Counted from the first letter of the stretch, positions 27,554 to 36,774 are shown. The stretch is 64,000 nucleotides of DNA from Pararobbsia alpina_A (GCF_965118125.1 NZ_OZ221287.1:1736001-1800000); one strand, 5' to 3'. The notes: generated by a model from the letters alone, not told the origin. Translations and numbers: made by a program.

Positions 27554-27964
27554 ATGGCTGAAGCCGTAAAAAAATCGAGGCCGGAGTTCCGGAACATCGG
27601 TATAGGGCAGCTCTCACAATACCGACTACCGCTTGCGGGCAAGGTCTCCATCCTGCATCGCGTCAGCGGCATTCTGCTGTTCCTGCTGTTGCCGTTCTCG
27701 CTCTACCTGTTCGAGCAGAGTCTCACGTCCGAGATCAGCTTCGACACCCTTAAGGGCTTCTTCTCCAACATCATCGTCAAGCTGGTGGTCCTGGTGATCT
27801 CGTGGGCGTTCTCGTTCCACTTCTTCGCCGGCCTGCGATTCCTGCTGCTCGACACGCACCACGCCGTGAGCAAGGAAGGCGGACGCAACACCGCTTCGGT
27901 CGTGCTCGTACTGTCGTCCCTGCTGACCATCGCGATCGCACTCAAACTGTTCGGAGCGTTCTGA
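27554..27964 (+). CDS. sdhC: Succinate dehydrogenase cytochrome b556 subunit
   Basis: A 136-residue inner-membrane anchor subunit. The N-terminal signature RPEFRNIGIGQLSQYRLPLAGKVSILHRVSGI contains the Ser/Arg quinone-site residues and the SILHRVSG motif of SdhC. Three hydrophobic helices follow (FLLLPFSLYLFEQSL, IIVKLVVLVISWAFSFHFFAGLRFLL, VVLVLSSLLTIAIALKLFG), and the heme-ligand His is in helix 2 (FHFFAGLRFLLLDTHH). It is first in sdhCDABE; sdhD starts 1 nt after its stop. It transfers electrons from the SdhAB iron-sulfur clusters to ubiquinone together with SdhD. The ATG at 27554 is set by homology. Confidence 0.97.
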   Translation: MAEAVKKSRPEFRNIGIGQLSQYRLPLAGKVSILHRVSGILLFLLLPFSLYLFEQSLTSEISFDTLKGFFSNIIVKLVVLVISWAFSFHFFAGLRFLLLDTHHAVSKEGGRNTASVVLVLSSLLTIAIALKLFGAF

Positions 27965-27965
27965 G

Positions 27966-28343
27966 ATGGCTGCCTACGAATCCAAACAAAAAATCGGCCC
28001 GAAGCGTCAGGTCGTCGGCGCGCACTACGGCTTGCGCGACTGGCTGCTGCAGCGCCTGACCGCCGTCATCATGGCGGTCTACACCGTCATTCTCGTCGTC
28101 TGGTTCTTCGGTGCGAGCAACTTCTCGTACGACGGCTGGGCGGGCATCTTCGCTCTTCAGTGGATGAAGCTTGCGACGTTCGTCGCCTTGCTGAGCCTGT
28201 TCTATCACGCATGGATCGGTGTGCGGGATATCTGGATGGATTACGTCAAGCCGATGGGTCTGCGCATCACGCTTCACACGTTGACGATTCTCTGGCTGGT
28301 TGGTTGTGCGGCCTACGCAGCGCAGATTCTCTGGAGAGTGTAA
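27966..28343 (+). CDS. sdhD: Succinate dehydrogenase membrane anchor subunit
   Basis: A 125-residue protein with three transmembrane helices (VIMAVYTVILVVWFFG, WMKLATFVALLSLFYHAWIGV, LTILWLVGCAAYAAQIL). The N-terminal 'VVGAHYGLRDWLLQRLTAVIM' is the SdhD signature with the conserved RxTA segment, and the heme-ligating His plus the quinone-site Asp-Tyr lie in FYHAWIGVRDIWMDYVKP. It is translationally coupled to sdhC (1-nt gap) and followed after 4 nt by sdhA. Forms the cytochrome b anchor of complex II with SdhC. Confidence 0.97.
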   Translation: MAAYESKQKIGPKRQVVGAHYGLRDWLLQRLTAVIMAVYTVILVVWFFGASNFSYDGWAGIFALQWMKLATFVALLSLFYHAWIGVRDIWMDYVKPMGLRITLHTLTILWLVGCAAYAAQILWRV

Positions 28344-28347
28344 AAGA

Positions 28348-30123
28348 ATGGTTGCAATCAAGAACTCCGTACCGCGTCGCAAGTTCGACGTGGTCATCGT
28401 CGGCGCTGGCGGCTCGGGTATGCGCGCCTCGCTGCAGCTCGCACGTGCAGGCCTGTCGGTCGCCGTGCTTTCGAAGGTCTTCCCGACGCGTTCGCATACG
28501 GTCGCTGCCCAGGGCGGCATCGGTGCGTCGCTCGGCAATATGAGCGAAGACAACTGGCACTATCACTTCTACGACACGATCAAGGGTTCCGACTGGCTCG
28601 GCGACCAGGATGCGATCGAGTTCATGTGCCGTGAAGCCCCGAATGCTGTCTACGAGCTCGAACACTTCGGCATGCCGTTCGACCGCAACCCAGACGGCAC
28701 GATTTACCAGCGTCCGTTCGGCGGTCATACCGCGAACTACGGTGAGAAGCCGGTCCAGCGCGCATGCGCCGCGGCTGACCGTACGGGCCATGCACTGCTG
28801 CATACGCTGTATCAGCGCAACGTCGAAGCGAAGACGCAATTCTTCGTCGAATGGATGGCGCTCGACCTGATTCGCGACGCCGAAGGCGACGTGCTCGGCG
28901 TGGTCGCGCTGGAAATGGAAACGGGCGAAGTCCACATCATCGAAGCGAAGTGCACGCTGTTCGCGACGGGCGGGGCAGGCCGTATCTACGCTGCATCGAC
29001 CAATGCGTTCATCAACACGGGTGACGGCCTCGGCATGGCCGCACGTGCAGGGATTGCGCTGCAGGACATGGAGTTCTGGCAATTCCACCCGACCGGCGTG
29101 GCCGGCGCGGGCGTGCTGATCACCGAAGGCGTGCGCGGTGAAGGCGGTATCCTGCGCAACAAGAACGGCGAGCGTTTCATGGAGCGCTATGCGCCGACGC
29201 TCAAGGACCTCGCGCCGCGTGACTTCGTCTCGCGCTCGATGGACCAGGAAATCAAGGAAGGTCGCGGTTGCGGTCCGAACGGGGACTATGTGTACCTCGA
29301 TCTGTCGCACATCGGCGCCGAAACGATTCTCAAGCGTCTGCCGTCGATTCGCGAAATCGCCCTGAAGTTTGCGAACGTCGACGCGATCAAGGAACCGATC
29401 CCGGTCGTGCCGACGATTCACTATCAGATGGGCGGCATCCCGACCAATATCCACGGTCAGGTCGTCGGCAAGGGCAGCGATCACAAGGCACCGGTGCACG
29501 GCTTCTATGCGGTCGGCGAATGCTCGTGCGTGTCGGTCCACGGCGCGAACCGCCTGGGCACGAACTCGCTGCTCGACCTCGTGGTGTTCGGCCGCGCCGC
29601 AGGCAACCATATCGTTGAGCACATCAAGGAGCTCGGCGGTCACAAGCCGATGCCTGCCGATGCGGCCGATTTCGCGCTGTCGCGTCTCGCGAAGCTCGAC
29701 GCCTCGAGCTCGGGCGAGTACACGCAGACCATTGCCAATGACATCCGCAAGACGATGCAGTCGCATGCCGGCGTGTTCCGTACGTCGGAGCTGCTCGCCG
29801 AAGGCGTCAAGCAGATCGCCGACATCGCTCAGCGTGTCGACAACGTGCACCTGAAGGACAAGTCGAAGGTGTTCAACACCGCGCGGGTCGAAGCGCTCGA
29901 ACTGGCCAACCTCATCGAAGTCGCGAAGGCGACGATGGTGTCGGCCGATGCGCGCAAGGAAAGCCGCGGCGCACACGCGCTGCTCGACCACGAACACCGC
30001 GACGACGAGAACTGGATGCGCCATACGCTGTGGTACAGCGAAGGCAACCGCCTCGATTACAAGCCGGTCACGATGAAGCCGCTGACCGTCGATTCGGTTC
30101 CGCCCAAGGCCCGTACCTTCTGA
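28348..30123 (+). CDS. sdhA: Succinate dehydrogenase flavoprotein subunit
   Basis: 591 residues. FAD-binding VIVGAGGSGMRASLQLARAG at the N-terminus, the flavinylated His in TRSHTVAAQGG, substrate-binding FGGHTANYGEKP and FHPTGVAGAGVLITEGVRGEGG, and active-site Arg/His residues in YQMGGIPTNIHG and SVHGANRLGTNSLLDLVVFGRAAG are all present. Length is typical. Catalyses succinate to fumarate on the cytoplasmic face of complex II. The ATG at 28348 follows GTGTAAAAGA. Flavinylation would be assisted by the SdhE homologue encoded two genes later. Confidence 0.99.
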   Translation: MVAIKNSVPRRKFDVVIVGAGGSGMRASLQLARAGLSVAVLSKVFPTRSHTVAAQGGIGASLGNMSEDNWHYHFYDTIKGSDWLGDQDAIEFMCREAPNAVYELEHFGMPFDRNPDGTIYQRPFGGHTANYGEKPVQRACAAADRTGHALLHTLYQRNVEAKTQFFVEWMALDLIRDAEGDVLGVVALEMETGEVHIIEAKCTLFATGGAGRIYAASTNAFINTGDGLGMAARAGIALQDMEFWQFHPTGVAGAGVLITEGVRGEGGILRNKNGERFMERYAPTLKDLAPRDFVSRSMDQEIKEGRGCGPNGDYVYLDLSHIGAETILKRLPSIREIALKFANVDAIKEPIPVVPTIHYQMGGIPTNIHGQVVGKGSDHKAPVHGFYAVGECSCVSVHGANRLGTNSLLDLVVFGRAAGNHIVEHIKELGGHKPMPADAADFALSRLAKLDASSSGEYTQTIANDIRKTMQSHAGVFRTSELLAEGVKQIADIAQRVDNVHLKDKSKVFNTARVEALELANLIEVAKATMVSADARKESRGAHALLDHEHRDDENWMRHTLWYSEGNRLDYKPVTMKPLTVDSVPPKARTF

Positions 30124-30151
30124 CGCACTGGCGACATACAGGATTCCCATC

Positions 30152-30856
30152 ATGGCAAAACGTACTTTCGAAATTTATCGCTACGATCCGGACAAGGACG
30201 CGGCGCCGCGGATGCAAACGTATGAAGTCGAACTCCAGCCGACCGACCGCATGCTGCTCGATGCGCTCGTGCGTCTGAAGGAATTCGATGAGACCATTTC
30301 GTTCCGCCGTTCGTGCCGCGAAGGCGTGTGCGGTTCGGACGCGATGAACATCAATGGCAAGAACGGTCTGGCCTGCCTGACCAACCTGAACGACCTGCCG
30401 GCGAAGATCGTGCTGCGTCCGCTGCCGGGCCTGCCCGTCGTGCGCGACCTGATCTGCGACTTCACGCAGTTCTTCAATCAGTACCATTCGATCAAGCCGT
30501 TCCTGATCAACGACACGCCGCCGCCCGAGAAGGAACGCCTGCAGTCGCCTGAAGAGCGCGAAGAGCTCGACGGCCTGTACGAGTGCATTCTCTGCGCGAG
30601 CTGTTCGACGTCGTGCCCGAGCTTCTGGTGGAACCCGGACAAGTTTGTCGGTCCGGCGGGTCTGCTTCAGGCCTATCGCTTTATCGCCGATTCGCGCGAT
30701 ACGGCGACGGGCGAGCGACTCGACAACCTCGAAGATCCGTATCGCCTGTTCCGTTGCCATACGATCATGAACTGCGTCGATGTGTGCCCGAAGGGACTGA
30801 ACCCGACGAAGGCGATCGGCAAGATCAAGGAACTGATGGTTCGCCGTGCTGTGTGA
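30152..30856 (+). CDS. sdhB: Succinate dehydrogenase iron-sulfur subunit
   Basis: A 234-residue electron-transfer subunit. [2Fe-2S] ligands lie in SCREGVCGSDAMNINGKNGLAC, and [4Fe-4S] and [3Fe-4S] ligands in YECILCASCSTSCPSFWW and CHTIMNCVDVCPKGLNP. N-terminal plant-type ferredoxin fold and C-terminal bacterial-ferredoxin-like fold as expected. Bridges SdhA FAD to the quinone site of SdhCD. sdhE begins 1 nt after its stop. Confidence 0.99.
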   Translation: MAKRTFEIYRYDPDKDAAPRMQTYEVELQPTDRMLLDALVRLKEFDETISFRRSCREGVCGSDAMNINGKNGLACLTNLNDLPAKIVLRPLPGLPVVRDLICDFTQFFNQYHSIKPFLINDTPPPEKERLQSPEEREELDGLYECILCASCSTSCPSFWWNPDKFVGPAGLLQAYRFIADSRDTATGERLDNLEDPYRLFRCHTIMNCVDVCPKGLNPTKAIGKIKELMVRRAV

Positions 30857-30857
30857 T

Positions 30858-31139
30858 ATGGACGAACCGACCGCTTCGAACCATCAGGCCGATCCGCATA
30901 AGCGCGCGCGTCTTCGCTGGCGTGCGCGTCGCGGTCTGCTCGAGAACGACCTGATCATCGAGCGGTTTTTCGAGCGCTACGAGCAGGACCTGACGGACGC
31001 CGATGTCGGTGCGTTGTCGATCCTGCTCGAGCTGTCCGACAACGAGCTCATGGACCTGCTGATGGCCCGCGCTGAACTTGAGGGCGAGCTAGCGACTCCC
31101 GAGATCGCGCATGTGCTCTCGCTCCTGCGCTCCTGTTGA
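30858..31139 (+). CDS. sdhE: FAD assembly factor SdhE (succinate dehydrogenase assembly factor 2)
   Basis: A 93-residue cytosolic helical protein. The RGLLENDLIIERFFERY segment contains the diagnostic RG(x)xExD surface motif (RGLLEND) needed for covalent flavin attachment to SdhA, followed by DLTDADVGALSILLELSDNELMDLLMAR. The ATG at 30858 lies 1 nt after the sdhB stop; an upstream in-frame GTG at 30846 would overlap sdhB and is less likely. Translationally coupled last gene of the sdh unit; gltA starts 28 nt later. Confidence 0.95.
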   Translation: MDEPTASNHQADPHKRARLRWRARRGLLENDLIIERFFERYEQDLTDADVGALSILLELSDNELMDLLMARAELEGELATPEIAHVLSLLRSC

Positions 31140-31167
31140 AATTTCATTGTTCGTATAGAGGACCCTT

Positions 31168-32469
31168 ATGACTCCGTCCGAAGTAAAAGCCACGCTATCG
31201 TTCAGCGACAATTCGCCCAGCGTCGAGTTGCCGATCTATCAGGGGACGATGGGTCCGGATGTCATCGATATCCGCAAGCTCTACGGCCAGACGGGCAAGT
31301 TCACCTATGACCCGGGCTTCATGTCGACCGCCGCCTGCAACTCGGCGATCACTTACATCGACGGCGACAAGGGCGAACTGCTGTATCGCGGTTATCCGAT
31401 CGAAGACCTGGCGGTGAACGCCGACTTCATGGAAACCTGCTACCTGCTGCTCAAGGGCGAACTGCCGAACGCAGCGGAGAAGCAAGAATTCGTCGACACG
31501 GTCACGCAGCACACGATGGTCCACGAGCAGATGCATCTGTTCTTCCGTGGCTTCCGTCGCGATTCGCACCCGATGGCCGTGCTGACGGGCTGCGTCGGCG
31601 CGCTGTCGGCGTTCTACCATGACTCGCTGAACATCAACGACCCGCGTCACCGTGAAGTGTCGGCGATTCGCATGATCGCGAAGCTGCCGACGCTGGTGGC
31701 GATGGCGTACAAGTACAACATCGGTCAGCCGTTCGTTTATCCGAAGAACGACCTGTCGTACAGCGCGAACTTCATGCGCATGATGTTCTCGAACCCGTGC
31801 GAAGAGTACAAGGTCAACGACGTGCTGGTTCGCGCGCTCGACCGTATCCTGATCCTGCACGCAGACCACGAACAGAATGCGTCGACGTCGACCGTGCGTC
31901 TCGCCGGTTCGTCGGGTGCGAATCCGTTCGCGTGTATCGCTGCCGGTATCGCCTGCCTCTGGGGCCCGGCGCACGGTGGTGCGAACGAAGCCGCGCTGAA
32001 CATGCTCGAAGAGATCGGTTCGCCGGACAAGATTCCTGAGTTCATCAAGCAAGTGAAGGACAAGAACTCGGGCGTCAAGCTGATGGGCTTCGGTCACCGC
32101 GTGTACAAGAACTACGATCCGCGTGCGAAGCTGATGCGCGAAACGTGCTACGAAGTGCTCAACGAGCTCGGCCTGCACGACGATCCGCTGTTCAAGCTCG
32201 CGATGCAACTCGAAAAGATCGCGCTCGAAGACGAATACTTCGTGTCGCGCAAGCTGTACCCGAACGTCGACTTCTACTCGGGTATCGTTCAGCGCGCTCT
32301 GGGCATTCCGACGTCGATGTTCACGTGTATCTTCGCGATGGCACGTACGATCGGCTGGATCGCGCAGTGGAACGAAATGATTGCGGATCCCGAACAAAAG
32401 ATCGGCCGTCCGCGTCAGCTGTTCATTGGCGACACGCCGCGCAAGGCCAAGCCGATCGGCCAGCGTTAA
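31168..32469 (+). CDS. gltA: Citrate synthase (type II, hexameric class)
   Basis: 433 residues, the usual length of Gram-negative allosteric citrate synthases. Catalytic residues are visible: the His in SSGANPFACIAAGIACLWGPAHGGANE, the His in GFGHRVYKNYDPRA, and the Asp in NVDFYSGIVQRALG. The N-terminal small beta domain (VELPIYQGTMGPDVIDIRKLY, then FMSTAACNSAITYIDGDKGELLYRGYPIEDL) is present. Condenses oxaloacetate and acetyl-CoA as the TCA entry step. It follows sdhE closely with a GAGGA ribosome-binding site, so sdhCDABE-gltA is likely one operon, ended by the terminator at 32551-32592. Confidence 0.99.
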   Translation: MTPSEVKATLSFSDNSPSVELPIYQGTMGPDVIDIRKLYGQTGKFTYDPGFMSTAACNSAITYIDGDKGELLYRGYPIEDLAVNADFMETCYLLLKGELPNAAEKQEFVDTVTQHTMVHEQMHLFFRGFRRDSHPMAVLTGCVGALSAFYHDSLNINDPRHREVSAIRMIAKLPTLVAMAYKYNIGQPFVYPKNDLSYSANFMRMMFSNPCEEYKVNDVLVRALDRILILHADHEQNASTSTVRLAGSSGANPFACIAAGIACLWGPAHGGANEAALNMLEEIGSPDKIPEFIKQVKDKNSGVKLMGFGHRVYKNYDPRAKLMRETCYEVLNELGLHDDPLFKLAMQLEKIALEDEYFVSRKLYPNVDFYSGIVQRALGIPTSMFTCIFAMARTIGWIAQWNEMIADPEQKIGRPRQLFIGDTPRKAKPIGQR

Positions 32470-32528
32470 TCATGCATTAGACGGCTTCGCGGCGCTCGCC
32501 GCGAACCTGCCTCAGCCTCACGCATGCC

Positions 32529-32546
32529 GGACCTCGTTCGAGGTCC
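32529..32546. repeat. 18-bp palindrome between gltA stop and terminator
   Basis: GGACCTCG (32529-32536), TT, CGAGGTCC (32539-32546). It lies 5 bp before the start of the gltA terminator stem, forming a tandem hairpin with it in the transcript. It may slow or protect the 3' end; there is no T-run of its own. Confidence 0.5.
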
Positions 32547-32550
32547 ACTC

Positions 32551-32592
32551 AAACACCCCGCCGGATGCCCGACATCCCGCGGGGTGTTTTCC
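32551..32592 (+). terminator. Rho-independent terminator of the sdh-gltA unit
   Basis: AAACACCCCGC (32551-32561) pairs with GCGGGGTGTTT (32579-32589) in an 11-bp perfect stem with a 17-nt loop, followed by the end of a short T-run. It is the only good intrinsic terminator between sdhC and leuC. Confidence 0.85.
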
Positions 32593-32654
32593 TACATACG
32601 CAGCGCTTTTGTCCGAGACCCTCGGTTGAAATATGAGATGAGCGGTCCCCGAAA

Positions 32655-33197
32655 ATGGGACACCTCAAATCGCTGGGTCTGGTCATGGTCGCGCAGTTCA
32701 TCCTCTGGCTGTTACTCAATATCGGCGTGCCGATATTTGGGCCGATGTGCGTCGTGATCTCAATGTCGAGTGTGCTCGGTGAGCAGGCCGCGGATGCCAT
32801 GCTGCGCGACGCTATCGACGACGGTCAGCTGTATTGGGCCGCTATCGGACTTTCAGCGTCTGGGTTGTACGAAGTGCTGACGGCGAACAGTGGTGCCGCC
32901 TGGCCCTCGGTGTTCTGCACGTTTTTCGGCGCGATCTATGGCGTCGTAGGCGTCGGGTCAATCGTAGCAATCGTCGTTGCAGTTGCGGGGCAGAACTTCA
33001 ATAGAGTTTTGAGCGACGAGCTCACTGCGGTGGGTTACTGGCCTTGGCGAAGGGAGGGTGGTCTAGGTCTCGCCTCAATAGGGCTGATCAAATCGCCGGA
33101 TAAGTTCGCTCGGTGGTCCATGCGCTTCGTTGTTACAAGTGCGACTGCTAGTGCGTGTTTCCACGCTGCCAATGTTTGGTGGCTTGCGCTTATGTAA
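32655..33197 (+). CDS. Hypothetical 180-residue membrane protein
   Basis: I do not recognise it. Three or four hydrophobic segments are visible: VAQFILWLLLNIGVPIFGPMCVVISM, a central WPSVFCTFFGAIYGVVGVGSIVAIVVAVA, and a C-terminal FVVTSATASACFHAANVWWLALM. The loop between (FNRVLSDELTAVGYWPWRREGG) is polar. Either the ATG at 32655 or the one at 32685 could start it; neither has a strong ribosome-binding site. It begins a group of three closely spaced small membrane-protein genes that sits between the gltA terminator and the leu genes, with lower GC and less biased codon use than the neighbours, which suggests acquisition by transfer. Confidence 0.6.
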   Translation: MGHLKSLGLVMVAQFILWLLLNIGVPIFGPMCVVISMSSVLGEQAADAMLRDAIDDGQLYWAAIGLSASGLYEVLTANSGAAWPSVFCTFFGAIYGVVGVGSIVAIVVAVAGQNFNRVLSDELTAVGYWPWRREGGLGLASIGLIKSPDKFARWSMRFVVTSATASACFHAANVWWLALM

Positions 33198-33220
33198 AAC
33201 AGTTTTCCAAGGAGGCTATC

Positions 33221-33400
33221 TTGAAGGCACAACTTCGAGGGGCGGCGATTCGTTTTTTCTCAAATCCCGATAAGGTCGAGTTTCTAATCGATGTCTGCGG
33301 TTGGACGGGGTTTATCGCTGGGCTGTGCGGTGCAGTCCTGGGTGTTGTGGTGAACCTTGTGCTCGTATGGCCGCACCTGGTTGCTTACCTGGCCAAATAG
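33221..33400 (+). CDS. Small membrane protein (59 residues), TTG start
   Basis: The reading frame becomes credible at the TTG at 33221 because CCAAGGAGG ends 5 nt before it, the strongest Shine-Dalgarno in the neighbourhood. The product begins (M)KAQLRGAAIRFFSNPDKVEFLIDVCGW and has one long hydrophobic helix region (TGFIAGLCGAVLGVVVNLVLVWPHLVAYLAK), perhaps a helical hairpin. No family recognised. It is 23 nt after the 180-residue gene, and its stop overlaps a possible GTG start of the next gene (TAGTG). Confidence 0.55.
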   Translation: MKAQLRGAAIRFFSNPDKVEFLIDVCGWTGFIAGLCGAVLGVVVNLVLVWPHLVAYLAK

Positions 33401-33408
33401 TGGATCGC

Positions 33409-33612
33409 ATGAAAGAAGCATTCTCTCCATTGATACCACCTAGTGCGATCAACCGCATGGATCGGGAGATCGCGCAAGCGATCAAGATGCTACGTTTGGC
33501 AAACGGGCTGTGCGCGATGGGCAAGTGCCTGATGGGTGGCGCTTTCGGTGTTGTGCTTGTCGGATTAATTGAGTTGGCGATCTATGGTCTTCGTCAGTTG
33601 ATTGCACAGTAA
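33409..33612 (+). CDS. Small membrane protein (67 residues)
   Basis: MKEAFSPLIPPSAINRMDREIAQAIKMLRLANGL followed by one hydrophobic helix (MGGAFGVVLVGLIELAIYGL) and a short tail. No family recognised. Start: the ATG at 33409, or a GTG at 33400 that overlaps the previous stop codon. Close spacing of the three genes indicates a common transcript and perhaps a membrane complex. The stretch after it (33613-33857) holds the leu leader. Confidence 0.5.
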   Translation: MKEAFSPLIPPSAINRMDREIAQAIKMLRLANGLCAMGKCLMGGAFGVVLVGLIELAIYGLRQLIAQ

Positions 33613-33709
33613 GCTCTAAGCCTTCTCATTTCTGGTATCGCTTATCCTGGTACTAAAAACACCAGACAATGAGCGAGATTGAGAAAATTTAGCGTCACTT
33701 TGCCGTAAG

Positions 33710-33803
33710 TTGTGCGGGATCTCTGTGGCATAATCGTTTCACATTCGATGCGGTACCAGGACAACGCGGGTCATGATCCGTGCTGTCCTGATAATGCATC
33801 GAA
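33710..33803 (+). promoter_or_regulatory. leuC promoter candidate and structured leader
   Basis: An extended -10-like TGTGGCATAAT (33724-33734) is followed by a nested hairpin: outer arms TTCGATGC (33744-33751) and GCATCGAA (33796-33803), inner arms CAGGACA (33757-33763) and TGTCCTG (33784-33790). The structure ends 54 nt before the leuC ATG. No short Leu-rich leader peptide with a run of leucine codons is present, so classical attenuation is not supported. The -35 element is unclear (TTGTGC is only 13 bp from the -10). Confidence 0.4.
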
Positions 33804-33857
33804 GAGAACGAGAATTTCCCCACCGGTGCGATGCACCGAACCGCAGTGATGACCATC

Positions 33858-35267
<1,410 letters not shown>

Positions 35268-35309
35268 TCTTCGCTTATTCCATCCCGATATTCCTCGAAG
35301 GAGAGGCGA

Positions 35310-35888
35310 ATGAAGGCAAGGCAAGTTTCGGCACAGCAAGCGTCGGTCAAACAGACGTCCACGCGCGCATTCTGGCTATCGGCACTGCTGCTGGCGGCTG
35401 CCGCCGCATTCGCCGTAGCCCCGCGCGCCCATGCCGACGAAATCCATCCGGTCGATGACGCGAAAGAAGTCGGTCACGAAATCGGCACGGGCGCGAAGGA
35501 AGCGGGTCACGCGATTGGCGAAAAGGCCAGTGAAGCGGGCCACGCGATCAAGCGCGACAGCAAGGAAGCGGGGCACGAGATCGGCGACAAGAGCAAGGAA
35601 GCCGGTCACGCGATCAAGAGCGATAGCAAGGAAGCCGGGCACGCGATTGGTGACAAGAGCAAGGAAGTGGGCCACGCCGTCGGTGACAAGAGCAAGGAAG
35701 CGGGTCATGCGATCAAGCGTGATTCGAAGTCGGCCGGTCACAGCATCAAGGACGGCGCGAAGTCCGCGGGTCATACGATCGGCAGCGATGCCAAAGCGGC
35801 CGGACATGCTGTCGCCAGCGGTGTGAAGACCGTTGGCCATCAGATCCACGACGCGTTCACGGGCGGCAATTCGTCGACTGCGGACTAA
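35310..35888 (+). CDS. Exported LEA-like protein made of twelve 11-residue repeats
   Basis: 192 residues. A signal peptide (FWLSALLLAAAAAFAVAPRAHA, cleavage after Ala42) is followed by twelve contiguous 11-residue units, residues 49-180, with consensus (D)xxSKEAGHAIxx: Lys at position 4, then a Glu-Ala-Gly-His-Ala-Ile core. The units predict a hydrophilic amphipathic helix with a His on every turn-pair, similar to group-3 LEA desiccation proteins, or to small stress proteins with KEAxHxx repeats. Function is inference: periplasmic protectant, metal (His) buffer or envelope linker. It lies between leuC and leuD, where, to my knowledge, Burkholderia relatives commonly carry an entericidin-type gene. 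GGAGAGG precedes the ATG. Confidence 0.85.
   Translation: MKARQVSAQQASVKQTSTRAFWLSALLLAAAAAFAVAPRAHADEIHPVDDAKEVGHEIGTGAKEAGHAIGEKASEAGHAIKRDSKEAGHEIGDKSKEAGHAIKSDSKEAGHAIGDKSKEVGHAVGDKSKEAGHAIKRDSKSAGHSIKDGAKSAGHTIGSDAKAAGHAVASGVKTVGHQIHDAFTGGNSSTAD
35454..35849 (+). repeat. 33-bp coding tandem repeats, 12 units
   Basis: The DNA behind the 11-residue repeats is itself repetitive, with recurring AGCAAGGAAGCGGG(T/G)CACG-type cores every 33 bp. The middle units (about 35550-35720) are nearly identical at DNA level, implying recent duplication and likely unit-number variation between strains without frameshift. Confidence 0.85.
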
Positions 35889-35968
35889 AGGCGGGTCCGT
35901 GCGCGCGCCGCGCGCACGGATGAACGCGATCGAGGCTGTTCGAAACGTATTCGTATCAGAGTCAAATC

Positions 35969-36619
35969 ATGGAAAAGTTTGTCGTACACACGGGCCTCGT
36001 CGCCCCGCTCGATCGCGAAAACGTCGATACGGATGCGATCATCCCGAAGCAATTCCTGAAGTCGATCAAGCGCACGGGCTTCGGTCCGAACTTGTTCGAC
36101 GAATGGCGCTACAAGGATGTCGGCCAGCCGGGACAGGACAACTCGAAGCGTCCGCTGAACCCGGACTTCGTGCTGAATCAGCAGCGCTATCAAGGTGCGA
36201 CCGTGCTGATCGCGCGTAAGAACTTCGGCTGCGGCAGCTCGCGCGAGCACGCACCGTGGGCGCTTCAGCAATACGGTTTCCGCGCGATCATTGCGCCGAG
36301 CTTTGCGGATATTTTCTTCAACAACTGCTACAAGAACGGTCTGCTGCCGATCGCACTGACCGAACAGCAAGTCGATCACCTGTTCAATGAGACGTTCGCG
36401 TTTCCGGGCTATCAACTGACGGTCGATCTCGACGCGCAAGTCGTCCGCACGCCGGATGGTCGCGAGTATTCGTTCGATGTCACGGCATTCCGCAAGTATT
36501 GCCTGCTGAACGGCTTTGACGATATCGGCCTCACACTGCGTCATTCGGATCAGATCAAGGCGTTCGAAGCAGAGCGCCTCGCACGTCAACCGTGGCTCGG
36601 CAATCAGCTGCCGCGTTAA
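35969..36619 (+). CDS. leuD: 3-isopropylmalate dehydratase small subunit
   Basis: 216 residues. The swivel-domain signature MEKFVVHTGLVAPLDRENVDTDAIIPKQFLKSI opens the protein, and FGCGSSREHAPWALQQYGFRAIIAPSFADIFFNNCYKNGLLPI contains the substrate-contacting Gly-Ser-Ser-Arg loop. The C-terminus (FLRHSDQIKAFE-like) is complete. Partner of LeuC. Separated from the LEA-like gene by 80 nt. The 155 nt between leuD and leuB (36620-36774) hold no gene. Confidence 0.98.
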   Translation: MEKFVVHTGLVAPLDRENVDTDAIIPKQFLKSIKRTGFGPNLFDEWRYKDVGQPGQDNSKRPLNPDFVLNQQRYQGATVLIARKNFGCGSSREHAPWALQQYGFRAIIAPSFADIFFNNCYKNGLLPIALTEQQVDHLFNETFAFPGYQLTVDLDAQVVRTPDGREYSFDVTAFRKYCLLNGFDDIGLTLRHSDQIKAFEAERLARQPWLGNQLPR

Positions 36620-36774
36620 GACGAAGCGCGACACATCAGGAAGGTCGGATGAAGCAGGGCGGTGACCGCGGTATCGCGCAAGCGGCGCACTCCGACCCGG
36701 TTGGCGATGTCAGAGAACGCGACGCCGACTGTTCGAGAGACAACGAAGCACATCAGCAATAGGAAGCGACACAG

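Noticed and set aside
28267..30153. A 628-codon minus-strand open frame opposite sdhA
   Set aside because: sdhA is unmistakable on the other strand; this is an antisense shadow.
35454..35849. CRISPR-like array
   Set aside because: The 33-bp units are contiguous, coding and in frame, without unique spacers.
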